A stretch of DNA of 30,551 nt from Anaerotignum sp. (GCA_020024255.1 JAHHTX010000012.1:1-30551); one strand, 5' to 3'; counted from the first letter of the stretch, positions 1-7,697 are shown. Translations and numbers: made by a program. The notes: generated by a model from the letters alone, not told the origin.

Positions 1-1
1 G

Positions 2-1363
2 TATAAACCAATGCTTGGCAGATTTAAGGATTATATTGCCATGCTAAAACCAAATATGTATCAATCCCTGCATAATACGCTGATTGGTCCTTCTGGACAG
101 CCTTTTGAGATACAGATTCGTACTTGGGAAATGCACCGCACTAGTGAATACGGGATTGCAGCACACTGGAAGTACAAAGAAGGAAAAAGTGGAGATAAAT
201 CTACACAAAAAGAAGAAGCCAAACTGGTATGGTTGCGGCAGATTTTGGAATGGCAGAAGGATATGTCTGATAACAAAGAGTATCTGGATACCATTAAACT
301 GGATTTGAATATTTTTACAGCCCAAGTATATGCGTTTACGCCCCAAGGTGAAGTCATTCAGCTGCCCAAAGGTTCTACACCTATCGACTTTGCATATATG
401 ATTCATTCGGCAGTAGGAAACAAAATGGTTGGCGCAAGAGTCAATAATCGTATGGTTACCATTGATTATAAGATTCAAAATGGGGATATTGTGGAAATTA
501 TGACATCACAAAACTCCAAAGGTCCAAGCAGGGACTGGCTGAGTTTGGTGAAAAGTTCTCAGGCAAAAACCAAAATCAAGCAGTGGTTTAAGAAAGAAGA
601 AAAAGAAGAGAATATTATCCGTGGAAAAGAAATGATTATTGCGGATATGAAGAAGAAAGGTTTTCAGCCTGCTGATTTGCTCCGTCATGAATGGCAGGAA
701 ATTGTGATCAATAAATATGATTTTAAAAACTGGGACGCTGTTTTGGCTGCCATCGGGTATGGTGGATTAAAGGAAGGACAGGTTGTCAATCGTCTGCGAG
801 ATGAATATTTGAAGGAAAAACGAGAGAAACAAACGGCAGAGGATATTCTGCATGATTTTGAAAAGAAAGTTTCTCAAAAGCCTTTGAAAAGAAGAAGTAA
901 AAGCGGTATTGTGGTAGAAGGCATTGGCGATGTGGCAGTCCGTTTTTCAAAATGCTGTAGTCCTGTGCCTGGAGATGAAATCATCGGTTTTGTCACTCGT
1001 GGACGAGGTGTGACTATACACAGAACAGACTGTATCAATATCATGAACCTTAGCGAAGAGGAACGAGGGCGGTTAATCAATGCAGAATGGGATGCACAGT
1101 ATACACATGGAGAAGTAGCCGCATCTTATTTGGCAGAAATTCGTGTAACAGCCAATGATAGAAATGGTTTGATACTGGAAATTAGTCGCTGTTTGGCAGA
1201 TGAGGATATTTCCATCAAAGGTTTTAATATCCGTACAACAAAAGAGTTGACTGCTATTTTCCATATCAGCATGGAAATTAAGACAAAAGACCAGTTGGAG
1301 CGTGTCATTACAAGATTGCGTGGTATTCATGATGTTGTAAGCATTGACCGTGTAACAGGTTGA
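2..1363 (+). CDS. rsh: Bifunctional (p)ppGpp synthetase/hydrolase, 5'-truncated by window edge
   Basis: This is the C-terminal part of a long RelA/SpoT homologue, the enzyme that makes and degrades the alarmone (p)ppGpp. The frame is open back to base 2, so the real start and the hydrolase domain lie upstream. The visible protein begins in the synthetase domain (GRFKDYIAMLKPNMYQSLH, then EIQIRTWEMH). A TGS domain follows at about residues 100-165 (VYAFTPQGEVIQLPKGSTP), then a region with the conserved CCSPVPGDEI motif near residue 317, and a C-terminal ACT domain (EIRVTANDRNGLILEISRCL). All regulatory domains are present and uninterrupted. dtd starts 18 nt after the stop, which fits the common clostridial order rsh-dtd-hemZ-hisS. 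Identification is firm. Whether both catalytic activities are retained cannot be seen. Confidence 0.96.
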   Translation, partial: YKPMLGRFKDYIAMLKPNMYQSLHNTLIGPSGQPFEIQIRTWEMHRTSEYGIAAHWKYKEGKSGDKSTQKEEAKLVWLRQILEWQKDMSDNKEYLDTIKLDLNIFTAQVYAFTPQGEVIQLPKGSTPIDFAYMIHSAVGNKMVGARVNNRMVTIDYKIQNGDIVEIMTSQNSKGPSRDWLSLVKSSQAKTKIKQWFKKEEKEENIIRGKEMIIADMKKKGFQPADLLRHEWQEIVINKYDFKNWDAVLAAIGYGGLKEGQVVNRLRDEYLKEKREKQTAEDILHDFEKKVSQKPLKRRSKSGIVVEGIGDVAVRFSKCCSPVPGDEIIGFVTRGRGVTIHRTDCINIMNLSEEERGRLINAEWDAQYTHGEVAASYLAEIRVTANDRNGLILEISRCLADEDISIKGFNIRTTKELTAIFHISMEIKTKDQLERVITRLRGIHDVVSIDRVTG

Positions 1364-1381
1364 TGAAATGGGAGGAAGAAA

Positions 1382-1834
1382 ATGCGTGCAGTATTGCAAA
1401 GAGTAACACAGGCAAGCGTAACAGTAGACGGAGAGGTAATTGGGGAAATTGGAAAAGGCATTATGGTTTTATTCGGTATGTTGGGAACAGATACAGAAAA
1501 AACAATGGAGTATATGCTGAACAAGGTAGTCAATCTTCGTATATTTGAAGATGAAGAGGGCAAAATGAACCGTTCTTTGCAGGATGTTGGTGGAGAATTG
1601 CTGATTGTGCCGAACTTTACGTTATACGGTGACACAAGGCATGGTAGACGTCCTGGTTATTCCAGTGGTGCAGCACCCGATGTGGCATCTGGTCTTTTTA
1701 CAAGACTGTGTGAAAAAGCAAAAGAAATGCCTATTCAGAAAGTGGCAACAGGTCGGTTTCAGGCAGATATGAAAGTGGCTTTAATCAATGACGGCCCCGT
1801 TACACTGCTTATTGACAGTGAAAAATTATTTTAA
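1382..1834 (+). CDS. dtd: D-aminoacyl-tRNA deacylase
   Basis: DTD hydrolyses D-amino acids (and glycine mischarged on tRNA-Ala) from tRNA, a cytoplasmic proofreading step in translation. The protein is 150 residues, the usual family length. It carries the N-terminal signature MRAVLQRVTQASVTVDG, the NFTLYGDTRHGRRP motif (the canonical form is SQFTL) and the C-terminal NDGPVT motif with the invariant Gly-Pro of the active site. The start is set by GGGAGGAA shortly upstream of the ATG. It lies between rsh and hemZ with gaps of 18 and 14 nt, so it is probably cotranscribed with them. Nothing is missing or unusual. Confidence 0.96.
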   Translation: MRAVLQRVTQASVTVDGEVIGEIGKGIMVLFGMLGTDTEKTMEYMLNKVVNLRIFEDEEGKMNRSLQDVGGELLIVPNFTLYGDTRHGRRPGYSSGAAPDVASGLFTRLCEKAKEMPIQKVATGRFQADMKVALINDGPVTLLIDSEKLF

Positions 1835-1848
1835 GAAGGTTTCATAGA

Positions 1849-3294
1849 ATGATTGATTATATTTTAGAAGGACATGAACTGCAAAATGATGTCCAGACCA
1901 TGATACAGGTCTTTTACCCTAATTTGCATTATTACAGAGTGGAGGAAGTTTCCCCGGAGGCAATAACAATAAAGAGTATTTTGGAGCAGGGCAAAGCCTC
2001 TGCAATACTCTATGAAAAGGCAAAGCAAAAGGCGGTGTGGTCTGTGCCTTATACAGAGCCATTGACAGAAAAAGAAAAAAAACGTCTGGTAAAGCTGACG
2101 CTGTTTGAACTCCTAAAAGAAGAAACAGGAATCAAACCCAAGTGGGGACTTTTGACCGGTGTGCGTCCTGCAAAGATTGTCAATACCTTGTTGGACGCAG
2201 GAATGCAAGATGCGGAATGTTTGGACTATCTAACAGAGAAGTACTTGGTGGCAGAAAAAAAAGCAAGACTTTCTTTACAGGTGGCAAAGGCGGAGCGACG
2301 GCTTTTGGCAAAAAATGGAAAACAGGACATCAGTTTATATATTGGTATTCCTTTTTGTCCGACCAGATGCCTGTACTGCTCTTTTACAGCATATCCCCTT
2401 GTCCAATACAAGAATAAAGTGGATGCCTATTTAGATGCAATGTTTTTGGAATTGGATTTTCTTGCCGAGTATGCAAAAAATTTTCGCTTGAAAAATATTT
2501 ATATTGGCGGTGGTACACCGACCTCCTTGACAGAGGAACAACTGGAACGCCTTTTGCAGAAGGTGGAGGAAAAATTTTCTCCTACCAAAGAAATGGAACA
2601 TACCATAGAAGCAGGACGTCCCGATACCATTACAAAGGAAAAGCTGCGTTTGATGAAGGCATACGGTGTAAATCGCATTTCCATTAACCCCCAGACCATG
2701 AATGACACGACTTTACAGCGTATCGGCAGACAACATTCTGTGGCAGATATTCGACGTGTTTTTTGGGAAGCAAGAGAAGTAGGACATGAAAATATCAACA
2801 TGGATTTAATTTTGGGACTGCCCGAAGAAACACCGGAAGATGTACGGCATACCATGGAAGAAATTATGGCATTGGAGCCGGATAACGTGACGGTGCATAC
2901 CCTTGCAGTGAAACGGGCATCTCGCTTGAAAGAGCAGTTTGATTTGTATACCATGACAACGGCTGCGGATTTGGAGGAGATGCTGGAGATTTCCTCTGCT
3001 TATGCAGAGAAAATGGGTCTTTTTCCTTACTATATGTACAGACAGAAAAATATGGTGGGAAATTTTGAAAATGTAGGCTATTGCAAACCTGGTAAAGAAG
3101 GCATATACAATATTCAGATTATGGAAGAAAAACAGACGATTCTGGCGGCAGGGGCAGGGGCAAGCACAAAAACCGTTGACCCCCGCACAGACCGCATTGA
3201 AAGAGTATTTAATGTGAAAAGTATTGAAGATTATATTGGCAGAATCGAAGAGATGATAGAAAGAAAGCGGCAGGGATTGCCGAGGGAGGGATAA
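1849..3294 (+). CDS. hemZ: Oxygen-independent coproporphyrinogen III oxidase-like radical SAM protein (HemZ type)
   Basis: This 481-residue protein has an N-terminal extension of about 160 residues followed by a radical SAM core. The [4Fe-4S]-binding CxxxCxxC motif is C170, C174 and C177 (IPFCPTRCLYCSF). Further HemN/HemZ-family motifs follow: YIGGGTPTSL, the VNRISINPQTMND segment and a MDLILGLPEE segment. HemZ-type proteins are anaerobic coproporphyrinogen dehydrogenase homologues. Several HemN-like relatives act instead as heme chaperones or on other substrates, so the exact reaction is inferred from family and context. The gene sits in the usual position upstream of hisS: its TAA ends one base before the hisS ATG, which suggests translational coupling. 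No frameshift is visible. Confidence 0.9.
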   Translation: MIDYILEGHELQNDVQTMIQVFYPNLHYYRVEEVSPEAITIKSILEQGKASAILYEKAKQKAVWSVPYTEPLTEKEKKRLVKLTLFELLKEETGIKPKWGLLTGVRPAKIVNTLLDAGMQDAECLDYLTEKYLVAEKKARLSLQVAKAERRLLAKNGKQDISLYIGIPFCPTRCLYCSFTAYPLVQYKNKVDAYLDAMFLELDFLAEYAKNFRLKNIYIGGGTPTSLTEEQLERLLQKVEEKFSPTKEMEHTIEAGRPDTITKEKLRLMKAYGVNRISINPQTMNDTTLQRIGRQHSVADIRRVFWEAREVGHENINMDLILGLPEETPEDVRHTMEEIMALEPDNVTVHTLAVKRASRLKEQFDLYTMTTAADLEEMLEISSAYAEKMGLFPYYMYRQKNMVGNFENVGYCKPGKEGIYNIQIMEEKQTILAAGAGASTKTVDPRTDRIERVFNVKSIEDYIGRIEEMIERKRQGLPREG

Positions 3295-3295
3295 C

Positions 3296-4546
3296 ATGAT
3301 TCAATTAGTAAAAGGCACAAAGGATATTTACGGTGTCGAGGTCAAGGCTTGGCAAAAGATTGAAGAAAAAATGCGTCGCATTTGTGAGACATTTGGCATC
3401 GGGGAAATCCGTACACCTGCTTTTGAATTTACAGAACTTTTTGTTAGAGGTGTAGGCGAAACCACAGACATTGTGCAGAAGGAAATGTATACGTTTACCG
3501 ATGATGGGGACAGAAGTCTGACGCTGCGTCCGGAAGGTACGGCAGGGGCAGTCAGAGCCTATATTGAGCATGGAATGCACAATCAGGCACAGCCTACAAA
3601 GTTATATTATATTTCCCCGACTTTCCGCTGTGAAAATACACAGGCAGGAAGGCAAAGGCAATTCCATCAGTTTGGTGTGGAAATGCTTGGTTCTTACAGT
3701 GCAGCACAAGATGCAGAGGCAATTTCTGTTGCTGCAACGTTGCTGAAGGAAATGGGTGTTCATGGTGTAGAACTTCGCATGAACAGCTTGGGTTGCCCCG
3801 AATGTCGCAGCAGATATAACAAAGAACTTCGTCACTTTATTGGTGCAAATTTGGACAAGCTTTGCCCTACTTGTAAAGAGCGTTTTGAAAAAAATCCTTT
3901 GCGTGTACTGGACTGTAAAGAAGAAAGCTGTCAGGCAGTTATTGCAGATGCACCTTCTGTATTGGATTGTCTGGATGAGGAATGTACTGCACATTTTCAG
4001 AAAGTACAAGATATTTTGACAGAAATGGGAATTCCTTTTACCATTGACCCGAAAATTGTTCGTGGACTGGATTATTATACCAGAACGGTATTTGAATTTG
4101 TATCTGATGGCTTGACTGTTTGCGGCGGCGGTAGATATGATATGTTGGTAGAAGAATGTGGCGGCAAGCCAACAGGGGCTGTCGGCTTTGGTCTTGGCAT
4201 TGAACGGCTGATGATGATACTGGAAAAACAGAATGGTGCATTGGTAGATAATCCCCAAAGAGATGTTTATATTGGTTCTATGGGTGAAACAGGTCTATTG
4301 AAGGCACAGGGCTTGACTTTGGCATTGCGAAAAGACGGTATCCGTGCAGACTGTGATACTGTGGAACGTAGTGTAAAGGCACAAATGAAATATGCCAATA
4401 AAATTGGTGCAAAATATGCTGTAATTTTGGGAGAATCTGAATTGGAAAGCGGTCAGGTAGAATTGAAAGAAATGGAAACCGGTGAAAAAGAGCAGATTGC
4501 TTTGCAGGATTTGCAGACCATTCTGGAGAGCAAATTAAAGGCATAA
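3296..4546 (+). CDS. hisS: Histidyl-tRNA synthetase
   Basis: Class II aminoacyl-tRNA synthetase that charges tRNA-His. The 416 residues match the bacterial family. Visible motifs are the N-terminal VKGTKDI, motif 2 (TLRPEGTAGAVRAYIEH and ISPTFRCENTQAGRQRQFHQ), the histidine-specific RGLDYYTRTVFEF segment and motif 3 (GAVGFGLGIERLMMIL). A C-terminal anticodon-binding domain follows. GGGAGG lies six bases before the ATG, inside the end of hemZ. A terminator hairpin follows directly, so this is the last gene of the rsh operon. In many Firmicutes aspS follows hisS; here it does not, and accessory DNA begins instead. Confidence 0.97.
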   Translation: MIQLVKGTKDIYGVEVKAWQKIEEKMRRICETFGIGEIRTPAFEFTELFVRGVGETTDIVQKEMYTFTDDGDRSLTLRPEGTAGAVRAYIEHGMHNQAQPTKLYYISPTFRCENTQAGRQRQFHQFGVEMLGSYSAAQDAEAISVAATLLKEMGVHGVELRMNSLGCPECRSRYNKELRHFIGANLDKLCPTCKERFEKNPLRVLDCKEESCQAVIADAPSVLDCLDEECTAHFQKVQDILTEMGIPFTIDPKIVRGLDYYTRTVFEFVSDGLTVCGGGRYDMLVEECGGKPTGAVGFGLGIERLMMILEKQNGALVDNPQRDVYIGSMGETGLLKAQGLTLALRKDGIRADCDTVERSVKAQMKYANKIGAKYAVILGESELESGQVELKEMETGEKEQIALQDLQTILESKLKA

Positions 4547-4559
4547 TGATAACGAGAGG

Positions 4560-4592
4560 AAAAGGCAGGCGATGATCTGTCTTTTTCTTTTT
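4560..4592 (+). terminator. Rho-independent terminator after hisS
   Basis: Stem AAAAGGCAG (4560-4568) pairs with CTGTCTTTT (4577-4585) with one G-U pair and an 8-nt loop, followed by a T-rich run. It closes the rsh-dtd-hemZ-hisS operon. Confidence 0.75.
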
Positions 4593-4627
4593 GGATTGTA
4601 AAACGAAGTGCGACATATAAAAATACG

Positions 4628-4695
4628 CATAAGTAAATTTTGTAGTGCAAAATGAAGTTACCACATAACATCACACAAAAAGTAGTTTACTTATG
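4628..4695. repeat. 10-bp inverted repeat, 48 bp apart, next to IS relic
   Basis: CATAAGTAAA at 4628-4637 is the exact reverse complement of TTTACTTATG at 4686-4695. The right arm ends on the ATG of the IS30-like relic. It may be part of the former element's regulatory end or a chance dyad in AT-rich DNA. Confidence 0.35.
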
Positions 4696-4930
4696 AGCTA
4701 TTATTATCTGACCATACCTGTCAGAATTTCTATAGAGATATTGCACAAAGAAGGTTTATCAGTACATGAAATCGGAAAATGAGCAGGCATATACCATAAA
4801 TCAACTGTTTAATCTTAGATGGTAAAGAAACGTCAGAAAGGTTTTATTTTAGATGTTACAGACAAGGTTCTGCCTCAGAAGAAAGAAGTCCTAACCATCA
4901 GAAAACAAAACAGGTTCACCTTGAAAAGAA
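4693..4930 (+). pseudogene. Decayed IS30-family transposase N-terminus
   Basis: Translation from the ATG gives MSYYYLTIPVRISIEILHKE followed by GLSVHEIGK and a stop at 4780-4782. Beyond the stop, the same frame continues AGIYHKSTV and then meets further stops. This resembles the start of IS30-family transposases, where an MSY.HLT.EER..IE.L...G.S...IAK..G..HSTISRE pattern leads into the first helix-turn-helix. The DDE catalytic domain is absent. The feature is a relic and is not expected to make a functional protein. The 3' limit given is approximate: downstream reading is open but I cannot align it to a known domain. It marks the junction between the core hisS operon and the Xre cassette. Confidence 0.5.
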
Positions 4931-4949
4931 CAAGGAACTGTAAAAAAAG

Positions 4950-4963
4950 TGAAGTTTACTTCA
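4950..4963. promoter_or_regulatory. Candidate Xre operator, site 1
   Basis: TGAAGT-TT-ACTTCA, a dyad with 6-bp arms ending 8 bases upstream of the -35 box. It has the same form (TGAAGY-N2-RCTTCA) as two sites downstream of the -10 box, so it is likely bound by the adjacent repressor. Confidence 0.6.
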
Positions 4964-4971
4964 TGATTTTC

Positions 4972-5000
4972 TTGACAAAATAGAGCACCTTTGATATGAT
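4972..5000 (+). promoter_or_regulatory. Consensus sigma-A promoter of the Xre cassette
   Basis: TTGACA (4972-4977), a 17-nt spacer, then TATGAT (4995-5000). It lies between candidate operator site 1 and sites 2-3, so binding of the repressor at these sites would be expected to block it. Confidence 0.8.
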
Positions 5001-5013
5001 GAAGCTAGCTTCA
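5000..5013. promoter_or_regulatory. Candidate Xre operator, site 2
   Basis: TGAAGC-TA-GCTTCA, part of a perfect 16-bp palindrome at 4999-5014. It starts on the last base of the -10 box and covers the expected transcription start. Confidence 0.65.
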
Positions 5014-5015
5014 TA

Positions 5016-5029
5016 AGAAGTTAACTTCA
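5016..5029. promoter_or_regulatory. Candidate Xre operator, site 3
   Basis: AGAAGT-TA-ACTTCA differs from the TGAAGY-N2-RCTTCA pattern in one outer base. Its centre is 16 bp from site 2 (about one and a half helical turns), between the transcription start and the AAGGGG ribosome binding site. Confidence 0.6.
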
Positions 5030-5047
5030 CATAAAAGGGGTAATTTG

Positions 5048-5278
5048 ATGAAAACAAAAGTTAAGGAATTGCGAACGGCAGCAAAGATGACGCAGCAACA
5101 GTTGGCTGATGTTGTTCATGTTTCTTCCCGTACAATTATTTCCATTGAGAAAGAGCAATATAGTCCATCTCTTATGTTGGCATACAGGCTGGCTCAAGTA
5201 TTTAATGTGACAGTGGAAGACTTATGCTGCTTAAAAGAAAACAAGGAATTGGAGGATTCACAATATGAAGATTTATAA
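5048..5278 (+). CDS. Small Xre/Cro-family transcriptional repressor
   Basis: A 76-residue protein that is essentially one helix-turn-helix domain. MTQQQLADVVHVSSRTIISIEK spans helices 2-3 and SLMLAYRLAQVFNVTVEDL completes the fold. This compact form (MKTKVKELR start, VEDLCCLKE end) is common in Firmicute repressors that sit before small membrane-protein genes. The ATG at 5048 is preferred over an in-frame TTG one codon earlier because AAAAGGGG is 7 nt upstream and the product then begins MKTKVKELR. Its stop overlaps the next gene by 14 nt. Three related palindromes around its promoter suggest autoregulation, which would also control the membrane-protein genes. Which signal relieves repression cannot be seen. 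Confidence 0.88.
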   Translation: MKTKVKELRTAAKMTQQQLADVVHVSSRTIISIEKEQYSPSLMLAYRLAQVFNVTVEDLCCLKENKELEDSQYEDL

Positions 5279-5684
5279 CAATAAATCCTTTGCCAAAGGT
5301 ATCTTTGTCTTAGCACTGGGTACTTTGCTTTTAATTACAGATTTCATCAATCATGCTTTTGAAATCAAAGGTGCTGTTTTGATTTTTGCCCTTTATTTTA
5401 TGGGTGGCGGATTGATTATCCGCAGTTTGTCACGCAAATTTACCAAAGAAGATAGGCTGGATCAGATGGACGAGAGAAATCAACTGATTGAATTGAAATC
5501 GAAAAGCAAGGCTTTTAAGCTTACACAAACAATTTCTTTTATTTTCATGTTAGGCATGCTGGTTATGGGAAAGGTCAGCGGCGATGAAGGCTTTATCGCT
5601 ATGGGCGTAGGCTTGGCATTTGCATTTTCAATATCCATGTTTACAGAAATATTCTCTTTTATGTACTACGAATCTAAAAATTAA
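5265..5684 (+). CDS. Four-helix integral membrane protein of unknown function
   Basis: 139 residues with four predicted membrane segments, at about residues 10-28, 33-51, 84-103 and 108-132. Between helices 2 and 3 is a charged segment (KFTKEDRLDQMDERNQLIELKSKSKA). The DERNQ.IELKSKSKA pattern resembles the MDERD..I..KA...S segment shared by many small membrane proteins found beside Xre-type regulators in Firmicutes. I see no catalytic motif. It begins inside the regulator gene (14-nt overlap, GGAGG at 5250-5254), so the two are translated together. A second membrane protein with a similar charged motif follows 20 nt later. Function is unknown; a partner protein in a membrane-stress response is one possibility, with no direct evidence. 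Confidence 0.8.
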   Translation: MKIYNNKSFAKGIFVLALGTLLLITDFINHAFEIKGAVLIFALYFMGGGLIIRSLSRKFTKEDRLDQMDERNQLIELKSKSKAFKLTQTISFIFMLGMLVMGKVSGDEGFIAMGVGLAFAFSISMFTEIFSFMYYESKN

Positions 5685-5704
5685 AAATCCGGAGGAAGTG
5701 CTTT

Positions 5705-6001
5705 ATGAAACAACTACCAAGGCAAAGACCGCCTAAAGATGAGCGAGATGAACAAATTGATGTACAGGCAAAAAGCTATGCACTGGAATTTATGATTGCC
5801 GCAACGCAGGTTTTAACAATTATATGTTTCGTGAAAGGCAATCCGGCATGGAAAGGCAGTTTATCATTGCTGTTTTTCGGAGCGGCTTTTGACTTGTTCT
5901 ATAAGTATCGGCAATATACAGAAAAACCGTATCGTCAGGTAGGCATATTTTTATTGCTGATTGGTATTGCACTGTTGATCTGGTTTGGAATTACTGGGTA
6001 A
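5705..6001 (+). CDS. Small three-helix membrane protein of unknown function
   Basis: 98 residues. The basic, proline-rich start MKQLPRQRPPKDERDEQIDV contains a DERDEQI motif that parallels DERNQLI in the preceding protein. Three hydrophobic segments follow at about residues 27-45, 49-66 and 78-95. CGGAGGAAG lies 8 nt before the ATG, so the start is well supported. It sits 20 nt after the preceding membrane gene, in the same direction, and is probably the third gene of the Xre-controlled unit. The shared charged motif suggests that the two membrane proteins are distant relatives or bind the same partner. No enzyme signature is visible. Confidence 0.75.
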   Translation: MKQLPRQRPPKDERDEQIDVQAKSYALEFMIAATQVLTIICFVKGNPAWKGSLSLLFFGAAFDLFYKYRQYTEKPYRQVGIFLLLIGIALLIWFGITG

Positions 6002-6039
6002 CTTTCTCTACAGCTAAACATATGCTGTAAATCAACAGC

Positions 6040-6192
6040 ATGACCACATGGGTACTGTACATCTGCATTTTTATCGTAATCTATGGTGGTGTGATTGAGA
6101 TTTATCATGCGTCCAAAAGCATCGCTTTTCATCTAAAGATGGTGTGTGGGTACTTTGAGAAAACCATCATTGTGCATGAGGAGCAGGGATAA
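6040..6192 (+). CDS. Possible 50-residue single-pass membrane protein
   Basis: An open frame from ATG to TAA encodes a 50-residue peptide. It has a hydrophobic segment at residues 4-20 (WVLYICIFIVIYGGVIE) and then a soluble tail (residues 21-50) ending in HEEQG. A stop lies four codons upstream, so this is the only ATG. There is no clear ribosome binding site, which weakens the call. In favour are the hydrophobic-then-charged layout and the position 38 nt after two other small membrane genes of the Xre cassette. It could also be the remaining 3' end of a longer, decayed gene. Confidence 0.4.
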   Translation: MTTWVLYICIFIVIYGGVIEIYHASKSIAFHLKMVCGYFEKTIIVHEEQG

Positions 6193-6401
6193 ACTGCTTT
6201 AAGGGCAGTTCGGGGCATAATAGCCAGATTAAAAGGCTGCAAGCGAAAAAAAGGGCAGATTCCCTTCCTGCTCTTCATATGCGATTTATAACTGTTCTAT
6301 ATAAACAAGGACGGGAAACTTGTTTTATGCAAGCCTTTCGCCTATCATGAGAAGATTTTATTTATAAACTTTTCTTCATAATTTCAAATGTGTAGCAACA
6401 A
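6193..6401. other. Gene-free spacer after the Xre cassette
   Basis: No coding frame is supported here. It contains weak hairpins (AACTGC/GCAGTT at 6192-6210 and AAGGGCAG/CTGCTCTT near 6250-6275), none followed by a convincing T-run. Transcripts from the cassette probably end at the bidirectional terminator that follows. Confidence 0.4.
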
Positions 6402-6437
6402 AAAATGCACCGAAAGTGAATCCCTTCGGTGCATTTT
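6402..6437. terminator. Bidirectional terminator between Xre cassette and lysA
   Basis: A perfect 13-bp stem, AAAATGCACCGAA (6402-6414) with TTCGGTGCATTTT (6425-6437), and a 10-nt loop. T-rich runs follow on both strands. It starts 3 nt after the lysA stop, so it serves lysA on the minus strand and can also end the plus-strand cassette. Confidence 0.85.
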
Positions 6438-6440
6438 GTT

Positions 6441-7697
6441 TTATTTTTCAAATAAGCCTGTAAAATCAAAAGTGGCAAAGTAGTCTTTTTCTGTTTCTGC
6501 ACGGCGAATCAACTGTACGTCACCGTTTTCTTGCAGAAGCAGCTCCGCAGAACGCAGTTTACCATTATAGTTATAGCCCATAGCATGACCATGAGCACCG
6601 GTATCATGAATGTAGATATAATCTCCAATATCAATTTTGGGCAGCATACGGTCGATGGCAAATTTATCGTTGTTTTCACAAAGTCCGCCGGTAATGTCAT
6701 ATTCATGGTCGCAGGGTTCGTTTTCCTTGCCCATAACCGTTATATAGTGGTATGCGCCGTACATGGCAGGACGCATAAGGTTTGCAGCGCAGGCATCTAA
6801 ACCGATATAATCTTTATAGATATGCTTTTCATGAATTGCTTTTGCAACCAATGCACCATAAGGTGCTAACATATAGCGTCCCATTTCCGTAAAGATTGCC
6901 ACATCATCCATACCGGCAGGTGTCAAGATTTCTTCATATACCTGTCGAACCCCTTCACCGATTGCCATAATATCACATGGTTTTTCTTCTGGTTTGTAGG
7001 GTATGCCTATACCACCGGATAAATTGATAAATGCAATGTGAATGTCCAATTCTTTTTTTATTTCTACAGCCAGCTCAAAGAGAATTTTGGCAAGCATAGG
7101 GTAGTAGGTGTTGGAGCTGGTACTGCTGGCAAGAAAAGAGTGAATCCCAAAATGTTTTGCCCCTTTTTCTTTAAGCATACGGAAGGATTCTTTCAGTTGT
7201 TCTTTTGTCATGCCATATTTTGCATCGCCAGGATTATCCATAATTTCATTGCTTACCTGAAATACACCGCCAGGATTATAACGACAGCAGACAGTTTCCG
7301 GAATTTCGGCAATTTTTTCAAAGAATGGAATGTGGGTGATATCGTCAAAATTGATAATTGCGCCAAGTTTTGCAGCAAGGGCAAAGTCCTCGGCAGGGGT
7401 CACATTAGATGAAAACATAATGTTTTTGCCGTGTATTTTAATGGCATCTGCAATTTGTAATTCAGTATAGGAGGAGCAGTCTGCGCCACAACCTTCTTCT
7501 TTTAAAATCTGTAAAATACCGGGTGTAGGTGTAGCTTTTACGGCAAAATATTCCCGAAAGCCTTTGTTCCACGAAAAGGCTTTGTTTACTTTTCGTGCAT
7601 TTTCCCGAATTCCTTTTTCATCATAAATATGAAAAGGTGTTGGATACTTTTCTGCTATTTTTTGAATCTGCTCCAAAGAAACAAAAGGTTTTTTCAT
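6441..7697 (-). CDS. lysA: Diaminopimelate decarboxylase
   Basis: A PLP enzyme that converts meso-diaminopimelate to L-lysine, the last step of lysine synthesis. The 418-residue protein has the fold III decarboxylase motifs: the PLP lysine K54 in YFAVKATPTPG, CGADCSSYTEL, the HFGIHSF segment, the GGIGIPY loop, EMGRYMLAPYG, and the C-terminal CENNDKF and DTGAHGHAMGYNYNG motifs. The start used here is 13 codons inside the longest frame: GAGGA lies 7 nt before this ATG and the product begins MKKPFVSLEQI, as expected. CENNDKF replaces the more usual CES.D form but keeps the cysteine. A related amino-acid decarboxylase substrate cannot be fully excluded. The gene is monocistronic, with its own promoter and terminator. 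Confidence 0.9.
   Translation of the reverse strand: MKKPFVSLEQIQKIAEKYPTPFHIYDEKGIRENARKVNKAFSWNKGFREYFAVKATPTPGILQILKEEGCGADCSSYTELQIADAIKIHGKNIMFSSNVTPAEDFALAAKLGAIINFDDITHIPFFEKIAEIPETVCCRYNPGGVFQVSNEIMDNPGDAKYGMTKEQLKESFRMLKEKGAKHFGIHSFLASSTSSNTYYPMLAKILFELAVEIKKELDIHIAFINLSGGIGIPYKPEEKPCDIMAIGEGVRQVYEEILTPAGMDDVAIFTEMGRYMLAPYGALVAKAIHEKHIYKDYIGLDACAANLMRPAMYGAYHYITVMGKENEPCDHEYDITGGLCENNDKFAIDRMLPKIDIGDYIYIHDTGAHGHAMGYNYNGKLRSAELLLQENGDVQLIRRAETEKDYFATFDFTGLFEK

Noticed and set aside
3602..4258. Long minus-strand open frame (218 codons) opposite hisS
   Set aside because: It lies entirely inside hisS, in the opposite strand, with no ribosome binding site and a Cys/Phe-rich composition typical of antisense frames.
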